In this document: in pieces, positions 27,075-36,789 of the stretch | Numbering within the stretch: position 1 is the stretch's first letter | Layout of the letters: every line of letters starts with the position of its first letter | Assembly (NCBI GenBank): GCA_046331705.1 | Contig: JAXLQJ010000010.1 | Coordinates: 136,005-200,004, forward strand | Direction: 5' to 3' | Length of the DNA stretch: 64,000 bases | Source: JADJOY01 sp046331705 [NCBI: bacterium] | GTDB taxonomy: Bacteria; JADJOY01 | The notes under the pieces: model-generated | The model's database searches: none | The model's input: only the letters and a program-made list of their open reading frames with translations | What the model was told of the DNA's origin: nothing | Program-made: the position numbers and the translations under genes

Positions 27075-28310
27075 TCAGATGTGGAAGGGCTCGGCGCCCG
27101 GCGGGACGATCACCGAGGGCACGATCTCCGAGCGTCGGCCGAATCGATCTTCCGCCTGGAGCACGATTCGCCAGCGGCCAGGCGTTGGGAAACGCACGCG
27201 CGTCGCGCGGTGATCGCCGCCGAAGCGAAGCTCGACCTCGGGAGGCCGAGCGAAACCGGTGTGGTCCGGATCGCGGAACAACCCCACGACCATCCCCACC
27301 TCGTTGGCCGTCGGTCGGTTGCGCCACGAGAGCGGCATCTCGCGCGCGCCGCCAAGGGGATCCCATCCAATCTCGACCGGCGGTAGCGGGAGTAGATCCG
27401 CGGTCGTCAGGCGCAGCGCCGCGGAGGCGCGCAACAGGCCCCATCCGAGCTCGTCGCTGAACACCGCACGACCCATCGCTGGCGGCTTGAACGCCGTCTG
27501 CGTGACGGCGCGCATCACGTCGAACGGTTGCCAGTCCGGGTGAGCCTCCAGAAGCAGCGCCACGGTGCCGGCGACCAGCGCCGTGGCCATCGACTGGCTG
27601 TCGGTGCCGAGCTGCCCGCAGGCGAGCAGCGTGAGCCCGGGACCGTATGACGCGACGTTGGTATGGGTGGCGACGTCGTATGCGCTCACGACGAGCGAGC
27701 ATCCCGGTGGGGGATTTCCGATCGCCACGCGCTCGTTTGCCCCGTGCGCTTCCACCACGACGATGCCTGCGGCGACGGCGCGCTCGACGGCGTCCTTGCG
27801 CGCCAGCGCCCCAGCGTGCGGAACGGCGATCACCCGGACCGGGTTTCGCTGCACGTCGGTCAGGTCCCGAAGGGCCTGCGCGAGGTGACTGCGGTCGGCC
27901 GCCGGCGTCGTCGTCGCGTAGCGAATACGTGCGCGCGGGGCGACGCCCAGCGGCGGTGCGCCTGATGGCGCCCGCCCGGCGATGCAGCGCGCGGTCGCGT
28001 CGCCGTGGGTGGGAGGGGCGCTCAGCGGGTGGCGAATGGGGTCGACCCACGAGCCGGCGGCATCGAAGAACGGTGCGATCGCCGGGTGCGTGCCGCGGGC
28101 GACCGCCTGCCGATCGAAGTCGAGGTTGCCCGTTCCCCCGAGCTCGCCGTGGGTGTAGTCGATGCCGACCTCCTCGATCAGCCCGACGACGACGCCGTCA
28201 CCACTCGGGCTCGGCCCAGGCGCGCCTCGCTGGATCTCGGCGAGCTGCTGATCGTCGAGCACGGCCCGGTTGGCACACGCGGGCTCGGGCTTCGGCTCGA
28301 CGATGGTCAT
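27075..28310 (-). CDS. Subtilase-like protein with altered catalytic Asp
   Basis: A 411-aa S8-fold protein without an obvious signal peptide. The Asp motif reads VVVGLIEEVGIDYTHGEL, where the usual I-D-T-G-I-D is I-E-E-V-G-I-D: a Glu (residue 46) plus a one-residue insertion. His101 is present in THGDATARCIAG. A likely Ser is at 239 in GTDSQSMATALVAG, and Asn191 follows AHGA. The C-terminal third is a beta-sandwich (PGRWRIVLQAEDRFGRRSE). It may be a pseudo-peptidase or a protease with relaxed specificity. It is monocistronic, facing the membrane protein gene. Confidence 0.7.
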   Translation of the reverse strand: MTIVEPKPEPACANRAVLDDQQLAEIQRGAPGPSPSGDGVVVGLIEEVGIDYTHGELGGTGNLDFDRQAVARGTHPAIAPFFDAAGSWVDPIRHPLSAPPTHGDATARCIAGRAPSGAPPLGVAPRARIRYATTTPAADRSHLAQALRDLTDVQRNPVRVIAVPHAGALARKDAVERAVAAGIVVVEAHGANERVAIGNPPPGCSLVVSAYDVATHTNVASYGPGLTLLACGQLGTDSQSMATALVAGTVALLLEAHPDWQPFDVMRAVTQTAFKPPAMGRAVFSDELGWGLLRASAALRLTTADLLPLPPVEIGWDPLGGAREMPLSWRNRPTANEVGMVVGLFRDPDHTGFARPPEVELRFGGDHRATRVRFPTPGRWRIVLQAEDRFGRRSEIVPSVIVPPGAEPFHI

Positions 28311-28448
28311 CGATCACTCCGGCGATTGGGCTCGTCACGACTGCGAGGAACGTCCGCGATCCGGCCCGCACGATCGCGAACGTCGTGAGTCGCCGGTTGT
28401 GGTAGAACCGGCTCCACAATCTAATCGGTCGGTGTCTGCGAGTAATCG

Positions 28449-29873
28449 ATGGGTCGAACGTCGCGCGCGAAGCGGCCTCGAGCGAGCCGTCGGGACGTCT
28501 CCGGGCGGCTCGATGCGCTGTCGATCGCGCTCGCCGCGGGATGCGCGCTCGTCCTCCGTGCCGGCAGTGCGCAGGCGCAAGCCGGTCGCGTCGAAGTGGC
28601 GTCGAGCACGAGCCTCACGCCGGTGGGCGCCGGCGCCCGCGCCGTGGGTATCGGCTCGGCGTTCGTCGCCGTCGCCGACGATGCCACCGCGGCGTCTTGG
28701 AACCCGGCGGGCCTGGTTCAGCTCGAACGACCGGAGATCTCGGTCGTGGGAGTTGGTGTGCTCCAGAGCGTCGAGTTCGGTTCCCTCGACGCATCCGATG
28801 AGAGCGTGAGCCGCCTCGTCACCCAGAAGGCGGGGGACGCGACGGTCGCGCGGCTCGACTACGTGAGCGCGGCGCTGCCGGGCTCGTGGCGCGGCCGCAA
28901 CGCCATCGTGTCGCTCAACTACCAAGAGATGCTCGCTTTCGATTACGCGCTGCGTGACACCCTCGACGAGCGCACCCTCGCCGGCGACGTCACTCACAGC
29001 GAGCGCGCGCTCACCCAAGACGGCGCCGTCTACGCGGCGATCCCCGCGGTGGCCTTCGATCTTCTGCCGGAGCTCTCGCTCGGTGCGGCCTTCAACTACT
29101 GGTTCGACGGTCTTGGCGCTCCGTACGCTTGGCGAAACACCAGCACGCTCTCGACCGTCGACCTCTCGGGAGTCGTCACCACCCGAACCCAGAGTCTCGA
29201 GTCCGTGCGATTCGAGCGCTTCCGCGGCGCCAACGCGACCTTCGGCGCGTTGTGGCGACCACTCGAGGCGCTGAGCGTGGGTGCGGTGCTCAAGCTGCCC
29301 TTTCACGCAACCAGCCGCCGCGTGCTGGACACGAACGTGCTCGTGACGAAGGAGCCGGGCGGCGTGACTCGGCTCGAGGGCGGCGGCAGCGCCAAAGTGG
29401 CGTTCCGCTTTCCCGAGGTGGTGGCCGGCGGCATCGCGCTACGGCCGTCGGACGCATGGTTGATCTCGGTGGACGCCACGTGGGTGGATTGGAGCTACTT
29501 CCGGGTCTTCGACTCGGAAGGCGCGGCGTACCTGATCTCGGCAGACCCCGCCGGCACCGCGACGATCGACGCGGTGACGACGGTTCGCGCTGGGGTGGAG
29601 CGAACGCTGACGCTGCCGTCCGCCGTCTTGGCCCTGCGCGCCGGCGGTGCGTACGACCCCCAGCCGGCGCGCGGTGCGCCCGCCACGGTCGTGGTGGGCA
29701 CCGCCGGCATCGGCTTGAGCCTGTCGCGACTGAGCGTCGATCTCGCATACGAAGGCCGCTTCGGCCGCGATGTCGGTGGCACGAGCCTGACGCGAAACAT
29801 CATCGGCGCACCCGATGCGGAAGTGGACCTCGCGCGACACAGCCTCTATCTCTCGCTCGTCTGTTACCTGTGA
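28449..29873 (+). CDS. OmpP1/FadL-like outer-membrane protein
   Basis: A 474-aa protein. A long basic N terminus precedes a signal region (LAAGCALVLRAGSAQAQAG). The motif GAGARAVGIGSAFVAVADDATAASWNPAGL is the signature of FadL/UPF0164-like barrels (plug region, residues of about 60-90); quoted here only to show ADDATAASWNPAGL, the diagnostic part. The rest alternates barrel strands such as LSLGAAFNYWFDGLG and VVAGGIALRPSDAWLISVD. The end is ARHSLYLSLVCYL. Likely an outer-membrane channel for hydrophobic solutes. The first ATG may not be the true start. Confidence 0.75.
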   Translation: MGRTSRAKRPRASRRDVSGRLDALSIALAAGCALVLRAGSAQAQAGRVEVASSTSLTPVGAGARAVGIGSAFVAVADDATAASWNPAGLVQLERPEISVVGVGVLQSVEFGSLDASDESVSRLVTQKAGDATVARLDYVSAALPGSWRGRNAIVSLNYQEMLAFDYALRDTLDERTLAGDVTHSERALTQDGAVYAAIPAVAFDLLPELSLGAAFNYWFDGLGAPYAWRNTSTLSTVDLSGVVTTRTQSLESVRFERFRGANATFGALWRPLEALSVGAVLKLPFHATSRRVLDTNVLVTKEPGGVTRLEGGGSAKVAFRFPEVVAGGIALRPSDAWLISVDATWVDWSYFRVFDSEGAAYLISADPAGTATIDAVTTVRAGVERTLTLPSAVLALRAGGAYDPQPARGAPATVVVGTAGIGLSLSRLSVDLAYEGRFGRDVGGTSLTRNIIGAPDAEVDLARHSLYLSLVCYL

Positions 29874-29977
29874 CCCGAGATGGTGTCGCGGAACCGGACG
29901 AGCTTGCCCATGCCCTCGAAGCGGGGTGATCCGCGTCGCGGTACGCGCGCTCGCCCCGAAGCAAAAGGAGCGAGACC

Positions 29978-30898
29978 GTGAAACACCTGCGAGTCGTGGT
30001 CGTGATCGCGCTGCTCGTGAGCGCCGCCAGCGTCGTCCGTGCGCAACCGCTGGCGGGAACGGTGAAAGGCGTGATCAAGGTGGGGGCCGGCAATCTCGGG
30101 GACGGCAAGACGGTGACGTGCGTCGATACCAACTCGCCGCACCCGACGAGCACGGTGCCGTCGAATGGTGTGCCCGGCTCGGGCACGTATCAATGCGATG
30201 GAGTCGACAACGGCACCTACCAGCTGTCGGTCGACGGCAACCAGGCGGATCCGAGCGGAACGTGCGCCGCCGTGAACAACAACACCGTCACCTGCAACGC
30301 GACGGTGGGCGGCACCTGCGGCAACCCGACGGTGAGCTTCACCACGGCGATGCTGCCCACCACGCTCGCGAGCTGCCTCGCGATGCGGAAGGGAAAGCGG
30401 CGGGCGCGACGCCGACCCACGGTCGCGCGCTCGCGGTCGCGGCTGGCTGCGGCGCTCCTCGCCGTGCTCGGATCGTCGGGGCTGGCCAGCTCCGCGCGCG
30501 CCGAGCTCTGCGACGGCAAGAGGTACAACCCGACGTTGATCGCCTACGCGGAGGCGTGGCGAGAGGGATCGCAGCTGAAGATCGACGGGCTCAAGGGCCT
30601 CATCGCCGATGGCTTCGAGCGCACCCACGGAGCGCAGCTCAAGTCGGTGCCGCAGAGCGCGGGCGACGCCTTCGACCGCGTGAGCGCGATCATCCGGTCG
30701 ATGCGGGCGCATGGTGGCGTCACGCCCGAGAAGCTCGTCGTCACCGCCGGTGACTGCGGTGTCGACACCGGTTCGACCGCGACCGCGACGGTCAAGTGGT
30801 CGCTCGGCAGCACACCGAAGGAGAAGGGCGTCTCGACGCTCACGTTCGACATGACCTCCAATCCGCCGAAGCTCCTGAAGGAAGCCGTCCGCGAGTGA
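29978..30898 (+). CDS. Secreted protein of unknown function with a second internal signal-like segment
   Basis: ATG 29978 has an AAAAGGAG site. Residues 1-23 form a signal peptide (VVVIALLVSAASVVRAQ). Residues of about 25-130 form a Thr/Asn/Cys-rich beta domain (DGKTVTCVDTNSP, SGTYQCDGVDNGTYQLS, NNNTVTCNATVGGTC). From residue 136 (ATG 30383) the sequence looks like the start of another secreted protein. A very basic stretch is followed by LAAALLAVLGSSGLASSARA-ELCDG and a helical domain (YAEAWREGSQLKIDGLKGLI). This could be a natural fusion, or two genes joined by loss of a stop. No family recognised. Confidence 0.5.
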   Translation: MKHLRVVVVIALLVSAASVVRAQPLAGTVKGVIKVGAGNLGDGKTVTCVDTNSPHPTSTVPSNGVPGSGTYQCDGVDNGTYQLSVDGNQADPSGTCAAVNNNTVTCNATVGGTCGNPTVSFTTAMLPTTLASCLAMRKGKRRARRRPTVARSRSRLAAALLAVLGSSGLASSARAELCDGKRYNPTLIAYAEAWREGSQLKIDGLKGLIADGFERTHGAQLKSVPQSAGDAFDRVSAIIRSMRAHGGVTPEKLVVTAGDCGVDTGSTATATVKWSLGSTPKEKGVSTLTFDMTSNPPKLLKEAVRE

Positions 30899-30912
30899 GT
30901 TCTCGCTCCAGG

Positions 30913-30940
30913 GAGCGCCGCGGCCCGCGCCACGGCGCTC
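30913..30940 (+). terminator. Hairpin after the secreted protein gene
   Basis: GAGCGCCG (30913-30920) pairs with CGGCGCTC (30933-30940) around a 12-nt loop, 15 bp past the stop codon. There is only a weak U-stretch (TGGTTAG) after it. Confidence 0.4.
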
Positions 30941-30999
30941 TGGTTAGTCCGTCGGGCCTGCGCTAGAACCTCTCGACGTTGGTCGTCGGGAGGGCATCG

Positions 31000-31452
31000 A
31001 TGCGCATCGCGATTGGCTCGGATCACGCTGGTTTCGAGCTGAAGGAAGAGCTTCGCAAGCTGGTGGCGTCGCTGGGGCACGACGTGGACGACGTCGGCAC
31101 GCACTCGACGGCCTCGTGCGATTACCCGGATTTCGCCGCGGCGGTGGGCGAGGCGGTGGCCGGCGGCAAGGCCGAGCGCGGGATCGTGCTGTGCGGCTCG
31201 GGTGTGGGAGCGTCGATCGTCGCGAACAAGGTGCGCGGCATCCGCGCCGGGATCTGCCACGACACGTACTCGGCGCACCAGGGAGTCGAGCACGACGACA
31301 TGAACGTGCTGGTGGTCGGCGCCCGGATCATCGGTGTCGAGGTCGCGAAGGAGATCGTGCGCTCGTTCCTGGGCGCAACGTACAGCAACGAGGAGCGCCA
31401 CCAGCGCCGCCTCGCCAAGCTGTTGGCCGTCGAGTCTCGTTACGCGCGCTGA
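31000..31452 (+). CDS. rpiB: Ribose-5-phosphate isomerase B
   Basis: 150 aa of the RpiB/LacAB type, interconverting ribulose-5-P and ribose-5-[19 protein letters not shown] opens the protein. The catalytic Cys is in DYPDFA...[17 protein letters not shown], with [23 protein letters not shown] as the active-site His/Asp loop (shown in parts: [14 protein letters not shown]). Start at ATG 31000 is supported by GGGAGGG upstream and by exact agreement with the family start. It is first in a compact sugar-phosphate operon; pgi follows 10 bp after. Confidence 0.95.
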   Translation: MRIAIGSDHAGFELKEELRKLVASLGHDVDDVGTHSTASCDYPDFAAAVGEAVAGGKAERGIVLCGSGVGASIVANKVRGIRAGICHDTYSAHQGVEHDDMNVLVVGARIIGVEVAKEIVRSFLGATYSNEERHQRRLAKLLAVESRYAR

Positions 31453-31462
31453 GGTAGCCGCC

Positions 31463-33193
31463 ATGTGGAAGCACGCCGTCGATCGTCTGCCGTCGACCCT
31501 GCGCGACGCGGTTCGCGCGACCCTCGCCGATTGGGCGAGTCAGGACAACCGGAAGGTCCGCCGGTTGTGGGCGGGCGACGCGACGCTCTGGACCGGCGGC
31601 GACGAGGCGCGCTGGCTGGGCTGGCTCACGAGCGTCGATCGCCAGATCGAGAGCTTGCCCGCGCTGCGGGCGTTGGCGGCGGACGTGCGCGGCGCGGGGT
31701 TCGAGGCGGCGCTGCTGCTCGGGATGGGCGGCTCGAGCCTTGGCCCCGAGGTGCTCGCCGTCACCTTCGGTCGCCAGCCCGGCCACCCCGCCTTCCACGT
31801 GCTCGACTCGACCGACCCGGCGCAGGTCGCCTCGTTCGAGCGTCAAGTGGGTTACGACCGCACGCTCTTCCTGGTCGCGAGCAAGTCGGGGTCCACGCTC
31901 GAGCCGAACGTGTTGCACGCGTACTTCTTCGCGCGCGCCGTCGAGCGGCTCGGCGCCGCGGAGGCCGGACGGCGCTTCATCGCGGTCACGGACCCGGGCT
32001 CGAAGCTGGAAGCGGAAGCGAAGGCGAAAGGGTTCCGCCACATCGTCCACGGCGAGCCGGCGATCGGCGGGCGGTTCTCGGCGCTCTCGCCGTTCGGAAC
32101 GGTGCCTGCCGCGGTGATGGGGCTCGACGTCGCCGACTTCCTGGCGCGGGCACGCGCGATGACGCGTGCCTGCGGACCCGACTTCGCCGCCGAGCAGAAT
32201 CCCGGCGTGGTGCTGGGCGCGGTCCTCGGCTGCGCGGCGCGCGCCGGGCGCGACAAGCTCACGATCGTGAACTCGCCCGCGATCTTCGACCTGGGCGCCT
32301 GGCTCGAGCAGCTGGTCGCCGAGTCCACTGGCAAGAACGGCAAGGCCATCATCCCGGTGGATCTCGAGCCGCTCGCGGGCCCGGCGGGCTACGGCGACGA
32401 TCGGCTCTTCGTCTACGTGCGCCTCGCGAGCGATCCCGATGCGGCGCAGGACGCCGCCGTGGACGCGCTGGAAGCGGCGGGTCATCCGGTGGTTCGGCTG
32501 GCCATGCCCGCCAAGGCGGATCTCGGCGCCGAGTTCTTCCGCTGGGAGATCGCCACCGCGGTCGCCGGCGCCGTCATGGGCATTCATCCCTTCGATCAGC
32601 CGGACGTCGAGGCCAGCAAGGTCGCGACGCGCGCGCTCACGTCGGCCTACGAGGAGTCGGGGACCTTGCCGTCCGAAGCGCCCGTGTTCGTCGACGGCGC
32701 GGTGCAGCTCTTCGCCGACACCGCCCACGTGCGCGCCGTCGCGGCGGCGGGCGGCGCGCCCGCCACGCTCGAAGGCTGGATCGGCGCTCACCTGGCGAGC
32801 GCGAAACGCGGGGACTACATTGCGCTGCTCGCGTACCTGGAGCGAAGCGAAGCGCACCAGCGCGCGATCGCGGCGATTCGGCGGCGCATCTTCGAGCACA
32901 CTCGGGCGGCCACGTGCGTCGGCTTCGGTCCGCGCTTCCTGCACTCGACCGGTCAGGCCTACAAGGGCGGGCCGAACAGCGGCGTGTTCGTGCAGATCAC
33001 CTGTGACGATCCCGCGGACCTGGCCGTGCCCGGGCAGAAGTACACGTTCGGCGTCGTGAAGGCGGCCCAGGCGCGGGGCGATTTCCAGGTGCTGGCGGAG
33101 CGAGGACGGCGCGCGCTGCGCGTTCATCTCGGCGGCGACGTGGAAGCGGGCCTGGCGAGATTGGAACGGGCGGTGGCCGCGGCGCTGCGCTGA
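31463..33193 (+). CDS. pgi: Glucose-6-phosphate isomerase of the Tal-Pgi type
   Basis: 576 aa. [17 protein letters not shown] and [13 protein letters not shown] are the sugar-phosphate-binding SIS motifs. [18 protein letters not shown] and GKAIIPVD follow, and the C terminus has the catalytic [19 protein letters not shown] region. Sequence style and the odd N terminus ([25 protein letters not shown]) match the isomerase half of fused transaldolase-Pgi proteins, but the transaldolase half is absent and no tal gene lies nearby. It interconverts G6P and F6P. The start is ATG 31463, 10 bp after rpiB. Confidence 0.9.
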   Translation: MWKHAVDRLPSTLRDAVRATLADWASQDNRKVRRLWAGDATLWTGGDEARWLGWLTSVDRQIESLPALRALAADVRGAGFEAALLLGMGGSSLGPEVLAVTFGRQPGHPAFHVLDSTDPAQVASFERQVGYDRTLFLVASKSGSTLEPNVLHAYFFARAVERLGAAEAGRRFIAVTDPGSKLEAEAKAKGFRHIVHGEPAIGGRFSALSPFGTVPAAVMGLDVADFLARARAMTRACGPDFAAEQNPGVVLGAVLGCAARAGRDKLTIVNSPAIFDLGAWLEQLVAESTGKNGKAIIPVDLEPLAGPAGYGDDRLFVYVRLASDPDAAQDAAVDALEAAGHPVVRLAMPAKADLGAEFFRWEIATAVAGAVMGIHPFDQPDVEASKVATRALTSAYEESGTLPSEAPVFVDGAVQLFADTAHVRAVAAAGGAPATLEGWIGAHLASAKRGDYIALLAYLERSEAHQRAIAAIRRRIFEHTRAATCVGFGPRFLHSTGQAYKGGPNSGVFVQITCDDPADLAVPGQKYTFGVVKAAQARGDFQVLAERGRRALRVHLGGDVEAGLARLERAVAAALR

Positions 33194-33279
33194 GCGGCCG
33201 GCACCGAGGCGAGCGTACGGCGTCGCCTCGCGCGCCTCCCAGCGACGATCCGAGCGACTCTCCAGCAGACGAGGCGCAC

Positions 33280-34260
33280 ATGCAGATCGGGATGGTGGGG
33301 CTGGGCCGCATGGGAGCGGGGCTGGTCCGGCGCTTGCTCAAGGCGGGCCATTCGTGCGCGGTGACCGATCGCGACGCCGAGACGGTGCGGCAGATGGCGG
33401 CCGAGGGAGCGCTCGGCTCGACCACGCTCGAGGCGATGGTGCGCACGCTCGCGCCGCCGCGGGTCGTGTGGGTGATGGTGCCCGCCGGCGGGCCGACCGA
33501 AGCCGTGATCGCCGAGCTCGCGTCGCTGCTCGAACGCGACGACGTCGTGATCGACGGCGGCAACACGTTCTTCCAGGACGACGTGCGGCGCGCGCGCGAG
33601 CTCGCGCCCAAGGGCATCCACTACGTGGACGTGGGCACCAGCGGCGGCGTGTGGGGTGCCGCGCGCGGCTATTGCCTGATGATCGGCGGTGAGACGGAGG
33701 TGGTGCGGCGGCTGGAGCCGATCTTCGCCTCGCTCGCTCCCGGTGTCGGAGAGATCGCGCGCACGCCCGGTCGGCCGGCGGGGCGCGGCAGCGCCGAAGA
33801 GGGGTTCCTGCACTGTGGCCCGGTGGGCGCGGGCCACTTCGTGAAGATGATCCACAACGGCATCGAGTACGGCTTGATGCAGGCCTACGCCGAGGGCTTC
33901 GACATCCTCGCGAACGCGGCGTCGAAGGAAGTGGACGAGTCTCACCGCTACTCGTTCGATCTGGCGGAGATCGCCGAGCTCTGGCGGCGGGGAAGCGTGG
34001 TGTCGTCGTGGCTGCTCGATCTCGGCGCGGCGGCGCTGGTCGCCGATCCCGCGCTCGATGGGTTCACGGGCTTCGTCCAGGACTCGGGCGAAGGCCGCTG
34101 GACCATCGAGACCGCCATCGCCGAGTCGGTGCCCGCCGACGTGCTCTCGGCGGCGCTCTACGCACGCTTCCGATCGCGCCGCGAGCACACCTTCGCCGAG
34201 AAGCTGCTGTCGGCGATGCGTGCCCAGTTCGGCGGCCACCGCGAGCCGGGAAAGCGCTGA
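33280..34260 (+). CDS. gnd: 6-phosphogluconate dehydrogenase, decarboxylating
   Basis: A 326-aa short form (GndA/YqeC-like, typically NAD-dependent), oxidatively decarboxylating 6-phosphogluconate to ribulose-5-P. The Rossmann motif is [20 protein letters not shown]. Next come [10 protein letters not shown] and [18 protein letters not shown], the substrate SGG motif. [20 protein letters not shown] contains the catalytic Lys and the HN pair. It ends in [18 protein letters not shown], again typical. The stop abuts the ATG of zwf with no gap, so the two are translationally linked. Confidence 0.92.
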   Translation: MQIGMVGLGRMGAGLVRRLLKAGHSCAVTDRDAETVRQMAAEGALGSTTLEAMVRTLAPPRVVWVMVPAGGPTEAVIAELASLLERDDVVIDGGNTFFQDDVRRARELAPKGIHYVDVGTSGGVWGAARGYCLMIGGETEVVRRLEPIFASLAPGVGEIARTPGRPAGRGSAEEGFLHCGPVGAGHFVKMIHNGIEYGLMQAYAEGFDILANAASKEVDESHRYSFDLAEIAELWRRGSVVSSWLLDLGAAALVADPALDGFTGFVQDSGEGRWTIETAIAESVPADVLSAALYARFRSRREHTFAEKLLSAMRAQFGGHREPGKR

Positions 34261-35781
34261 ATGCAGCCCAGCCCCGCGCAGCGCGCGCCGCGTCCGGTGG
34301 ATCCGTGCACCTTCGTGATCTTCGGTGCCGCGGGCGATCTCACCCGCCGCAAGCTGGTCCCCGCGCTCTACAACCTGCAACGCGTCGGGCTCCTGCCGGA
34401 CACCTTCTCGATCCTCGGCGTCGCGCGCCGCGAGCTCGACGACGAGCGCTTCCGCGCGGAGCTGGCCGAGGACCTCGCGAGCTTCACCGCCGGGCCGGTC
34501 GATGCCGCCGCGTGGTCGGCGCTCTCGCGGCGGATCCATTTCCTGCGCGGCGATTTCGACGATCACGAGACCTTCCACCGCCTCGGCGCCGCCCTCGAGA
34601 CGTGCGCCAGCACCCACGGCTCCACGCGCAACGCGCTCTTCTATCTGGCGACGCCGCCGAGCCAGTTCTCGCAGGTCGTGGCCGGCTTGGGCGCCGCGGA
34701 CCTGGCGCGCGAGGACGCCGGGCATTGGCGCCGCGTGGTGGTCGAGAAGCCCTTCGGTCGCGATCTCGAGTCGGCGCACGCGCTCAACCACGAGATCGGT
34801 GCGGTCTTCGACGAGGACCAGATCTTCCGCATCGATCATTACCTGGGCAAGGAGACCGTTCAGAACATCCTGGTGTTCCGTTTCGCGAACGGGCTCTTCG
34901 AGCCGATCTGGAACCGCCGTTACGTCGACCACGTCCAGATCACCGTCGCGGAAGATCTCGGCGTGGGCACGCGCGGCAAGTACTACGAAGAGTCCGGCGT
35001 GCTGCGCGACATGATCCAGAACCACATGTTCCAGCTCTTGGCGCTGGTCGCGATGGAGCCGCCCATCTCGTTCCAGGCGGAAGCCGTGCGCGACGAGAAG
35101 GTGAAGGTGCTGCACGCGATCCGCAAGCTGATGCCCGAGGAAGTGCTGCGAAACACCGTGCGCGGCCAGTACGCCGAAGGCTTCGTCGACGGCGACAAGG
35201 TCTCCGGCTATCGGCAGGAGCGCGACGTGTCGCCGCAATCGCAGACCGAGACCTTCGCGGCGCTCGAGCTTTACGTCGAGAACTGGCGCTGGGCCGACGT
35301 GCCGTTCTACCTGCGCTCCGGCAAGCGTCTGGGACGGCGGGCGACCGAGATCGTCATCCAGTTCCGCCGTCCGCCCTTGTTGCTCTTCCAAGGCGCCGCG
35401 AGCGCCGGTATCGAGCCCAACCGGCTGGTGATGCACATTCAGCCCACCGAGGGGATCGCGCTCCACATCAAGGCGAAGCGGCCGGGCTCGGCCATCGAGC
35501 TGAACACCGTGAAGCTCGATTTCAGCTACGCGGATTTCGGCGAGCAGAGCCCGGCGACGGGCTACGAGCGCTTGCTCTACGACGCGATGGTGGGCGACTC
35601 GACGCTCTTCCACCGCAGCGACATGGTGGAGGCCGCGTGGAAGATCGCGTCGCCGATCCTCGACGTGTGGAGCACGCTCAAGGCCCGCGATTTCCCCAAC
35701 TACGCCGCCGGAACCCACGGCCCCGCCTCCGCCGACGCGCTGCTCGAGCGGGACGGGCGCGCGTGGTGGAACGGCGATTGA
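34261..35781 (+). CDS. zwf: Glucose-6-phosphate dehydrogenase
   Basis: 506 aa. [20 protein letters not shown] is the NADP-binding GxxGDL(A/T) motif. [12 protein letters not shown] supplies conserved Lys-Pro, and [15 protein letters not shown] near residue 193 is the catalytic signature with its His. [30 protein letters not shown] and the C-terminal [10 protein letters not shown] complete the family pattern. It oxidises G6P to 6-phosphogluconolactone, the entry to the oxidative pentose phosphate pathway. It starts immediately after gnd. Confidence 0.95.
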   Translation: MQPSPAQRAPRPVDPCTFVIFGAAGDLTRRKLVPALYNLQRVGLLPDTFSILGVARRELDDERFRAELAEDLASFTAGPVDAAAWSALSRRIHFLRGDFDDHETFHRLGAALETCASTHGSTRNALFYLATPPSQFSQVVAGLGAADLAREDAGHWRRVVVEKPFGRDLESAHALNHEIGAVFDEDQIFRIDHYLGKETVQNILVFRFANGLFEPIWNRRYVDHVQITVAEDLGVGTRGKYYEESGVLRDMIQNHMFQLLALVAMEPPISFQAEAVRDEKVKVLHAIRKLMPEEVLRNTVRGQYAEGFVDGDKVSGYRQERDVSPQSQTETFAALELYVENWRWADVPFYLRSGKRLGRRATEIVIQFRRPPLLLFQGAASAGIEPNRLVMHIQPTEGIALHIKAKRPGSAIELNTVKLDFSYADFGEQSPATGYERLLYDAMVGDSTLFHRSDMVEAAWKIASPILDVWSTLKARDFPNYAAGTHGPASADALLERDGRAWWNGD

Positions 35782-35788
35782 GCATCCC

Positions 35789-36775
35789 ATGATCCTGGCG
35801 GGCGACATCGGCGGCACCAAGACCCACCTGGCGCTCTTCACCGCCGAGGGGCGGCGGCTCAGGATCGACGCGCAAGCGACGCATTCGAGCCGGGAGCACG
35901 CGAGCCTCGCCGAGATCTGCGAGAAGTTCCTGAGCGGACGGCAGCTCGAGATCCGCGATGCCTGCTTCGGCGTCGCCGGACCGGTGCGGCAGGGCAAGGC
36001 GCAGACCACCAACCTCGCGTGGGTGGTCGACGCCAAGGAGCTCTCGAAGACCCTCGGCATCGAGCGCGTGACGCTCATCAACGACATGGAGGCGAACGCC
36101 TACGGCATCGCCGCGCTCGAGCCCCAGGATTTCGTCACGCTGCAGGCCGGCGAGGCCGATCCCAAGGGCCAAGCCGCGGTGCTCTCCGCCGGCACCGGCC
36201 TCGGCGAGGCGGGTCTGGTGTGGGACGGGAAGCACCACCGCCCCGTCGCGTCCGAGGGCGGCCACGCGAGCTTCGCGCCGCGCACCGATCAGCAGATCGA
36301 GCTGCTCAAGTTCCTGCGCCGGGATTTCGAGCACGTGAGCTACGAGCGCGTGCTCTCCGGCCCCGGGCTCTTCAACGTCTATCGATTCCTGAAGGAGTCG
36401 GGGAAGCACGAAGAGCCGCGCTGGCTCGCCGACGAGATCAAGGCCGGCGATCCCGCGGCCGCCATCACGCGCGCCGCCCTCGACAAGAAATCGTCGCTCT
36501 CGAGCGCGGCGCTCGATCTCTTCATCGAGATCTACGGCGACGAAGCCGGCAACCTGGCGCTCAAGCTCATGGCGACCGCTGGCGTCTTCGTGGGCGGCGG
36601 CATCGCGCCGAAGATCGCGACCCGCATGGGCGAAGGGCGCTTCCTGAAGGCCTTTCTCGCCAAGGGCCGCATGCAGCGCGTGCTGGAAGCGATGCCCGTG
36701 CGCGTGATCCTGAACGATCGCACGGCATTGCTCGGCGCCGCTCGCGCCGCCGCCATCTACGCGGGCCGAGTGTAG
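35789..36775 (+). CDS. glk: Glucokinase
   Basis: 328 aa of the Glk (E. coli-type) family. MILAGDIGGTKTHLALF is the phosphate-1 motif. GVAGPVRQGKAQTTNLAWVV and LINDMEANAYGIAAL carry the catalytic Asp. LSAGTGLGEAGLVWDG, SEGGHASFAPRTDQQ and VFVGGGIAPKI follow. It phosphorylates glucose with ATP to supply zwf and pgi. It begins 8 bp after zwf. Confidence 0.93.
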   Translation: MILAGDIGGTKTHLALFTAEGRRLRIDAQATHSSREHASLAEICEKFLSGRQLEIRDACFGVAGPVRQGKAQTTNLAWVVDAKELSKTLGIERVTLINDMEANAYGIAALEPQDFVTLQAGEADPKGQAAVLSAGTGLGEAGLVWDGKHHRPVASEGGHASFAPRTDQQIELLKFLRRDFEHVSYERVLSGPGLFNVYRFLKESGKHEEPRWLADEIKAGDPAAAITRAALDKKSSLSSAALDLFIEIYGDEAGNLALKLMATAGVFVGGGIAPKIATRMGEGRFLKAFLAKGRMQRVLEAMPVRVILNDRTALLGAARAAAIYAGRV

Positions 36776-36789
36776 AGAGCGCGGCAGCG

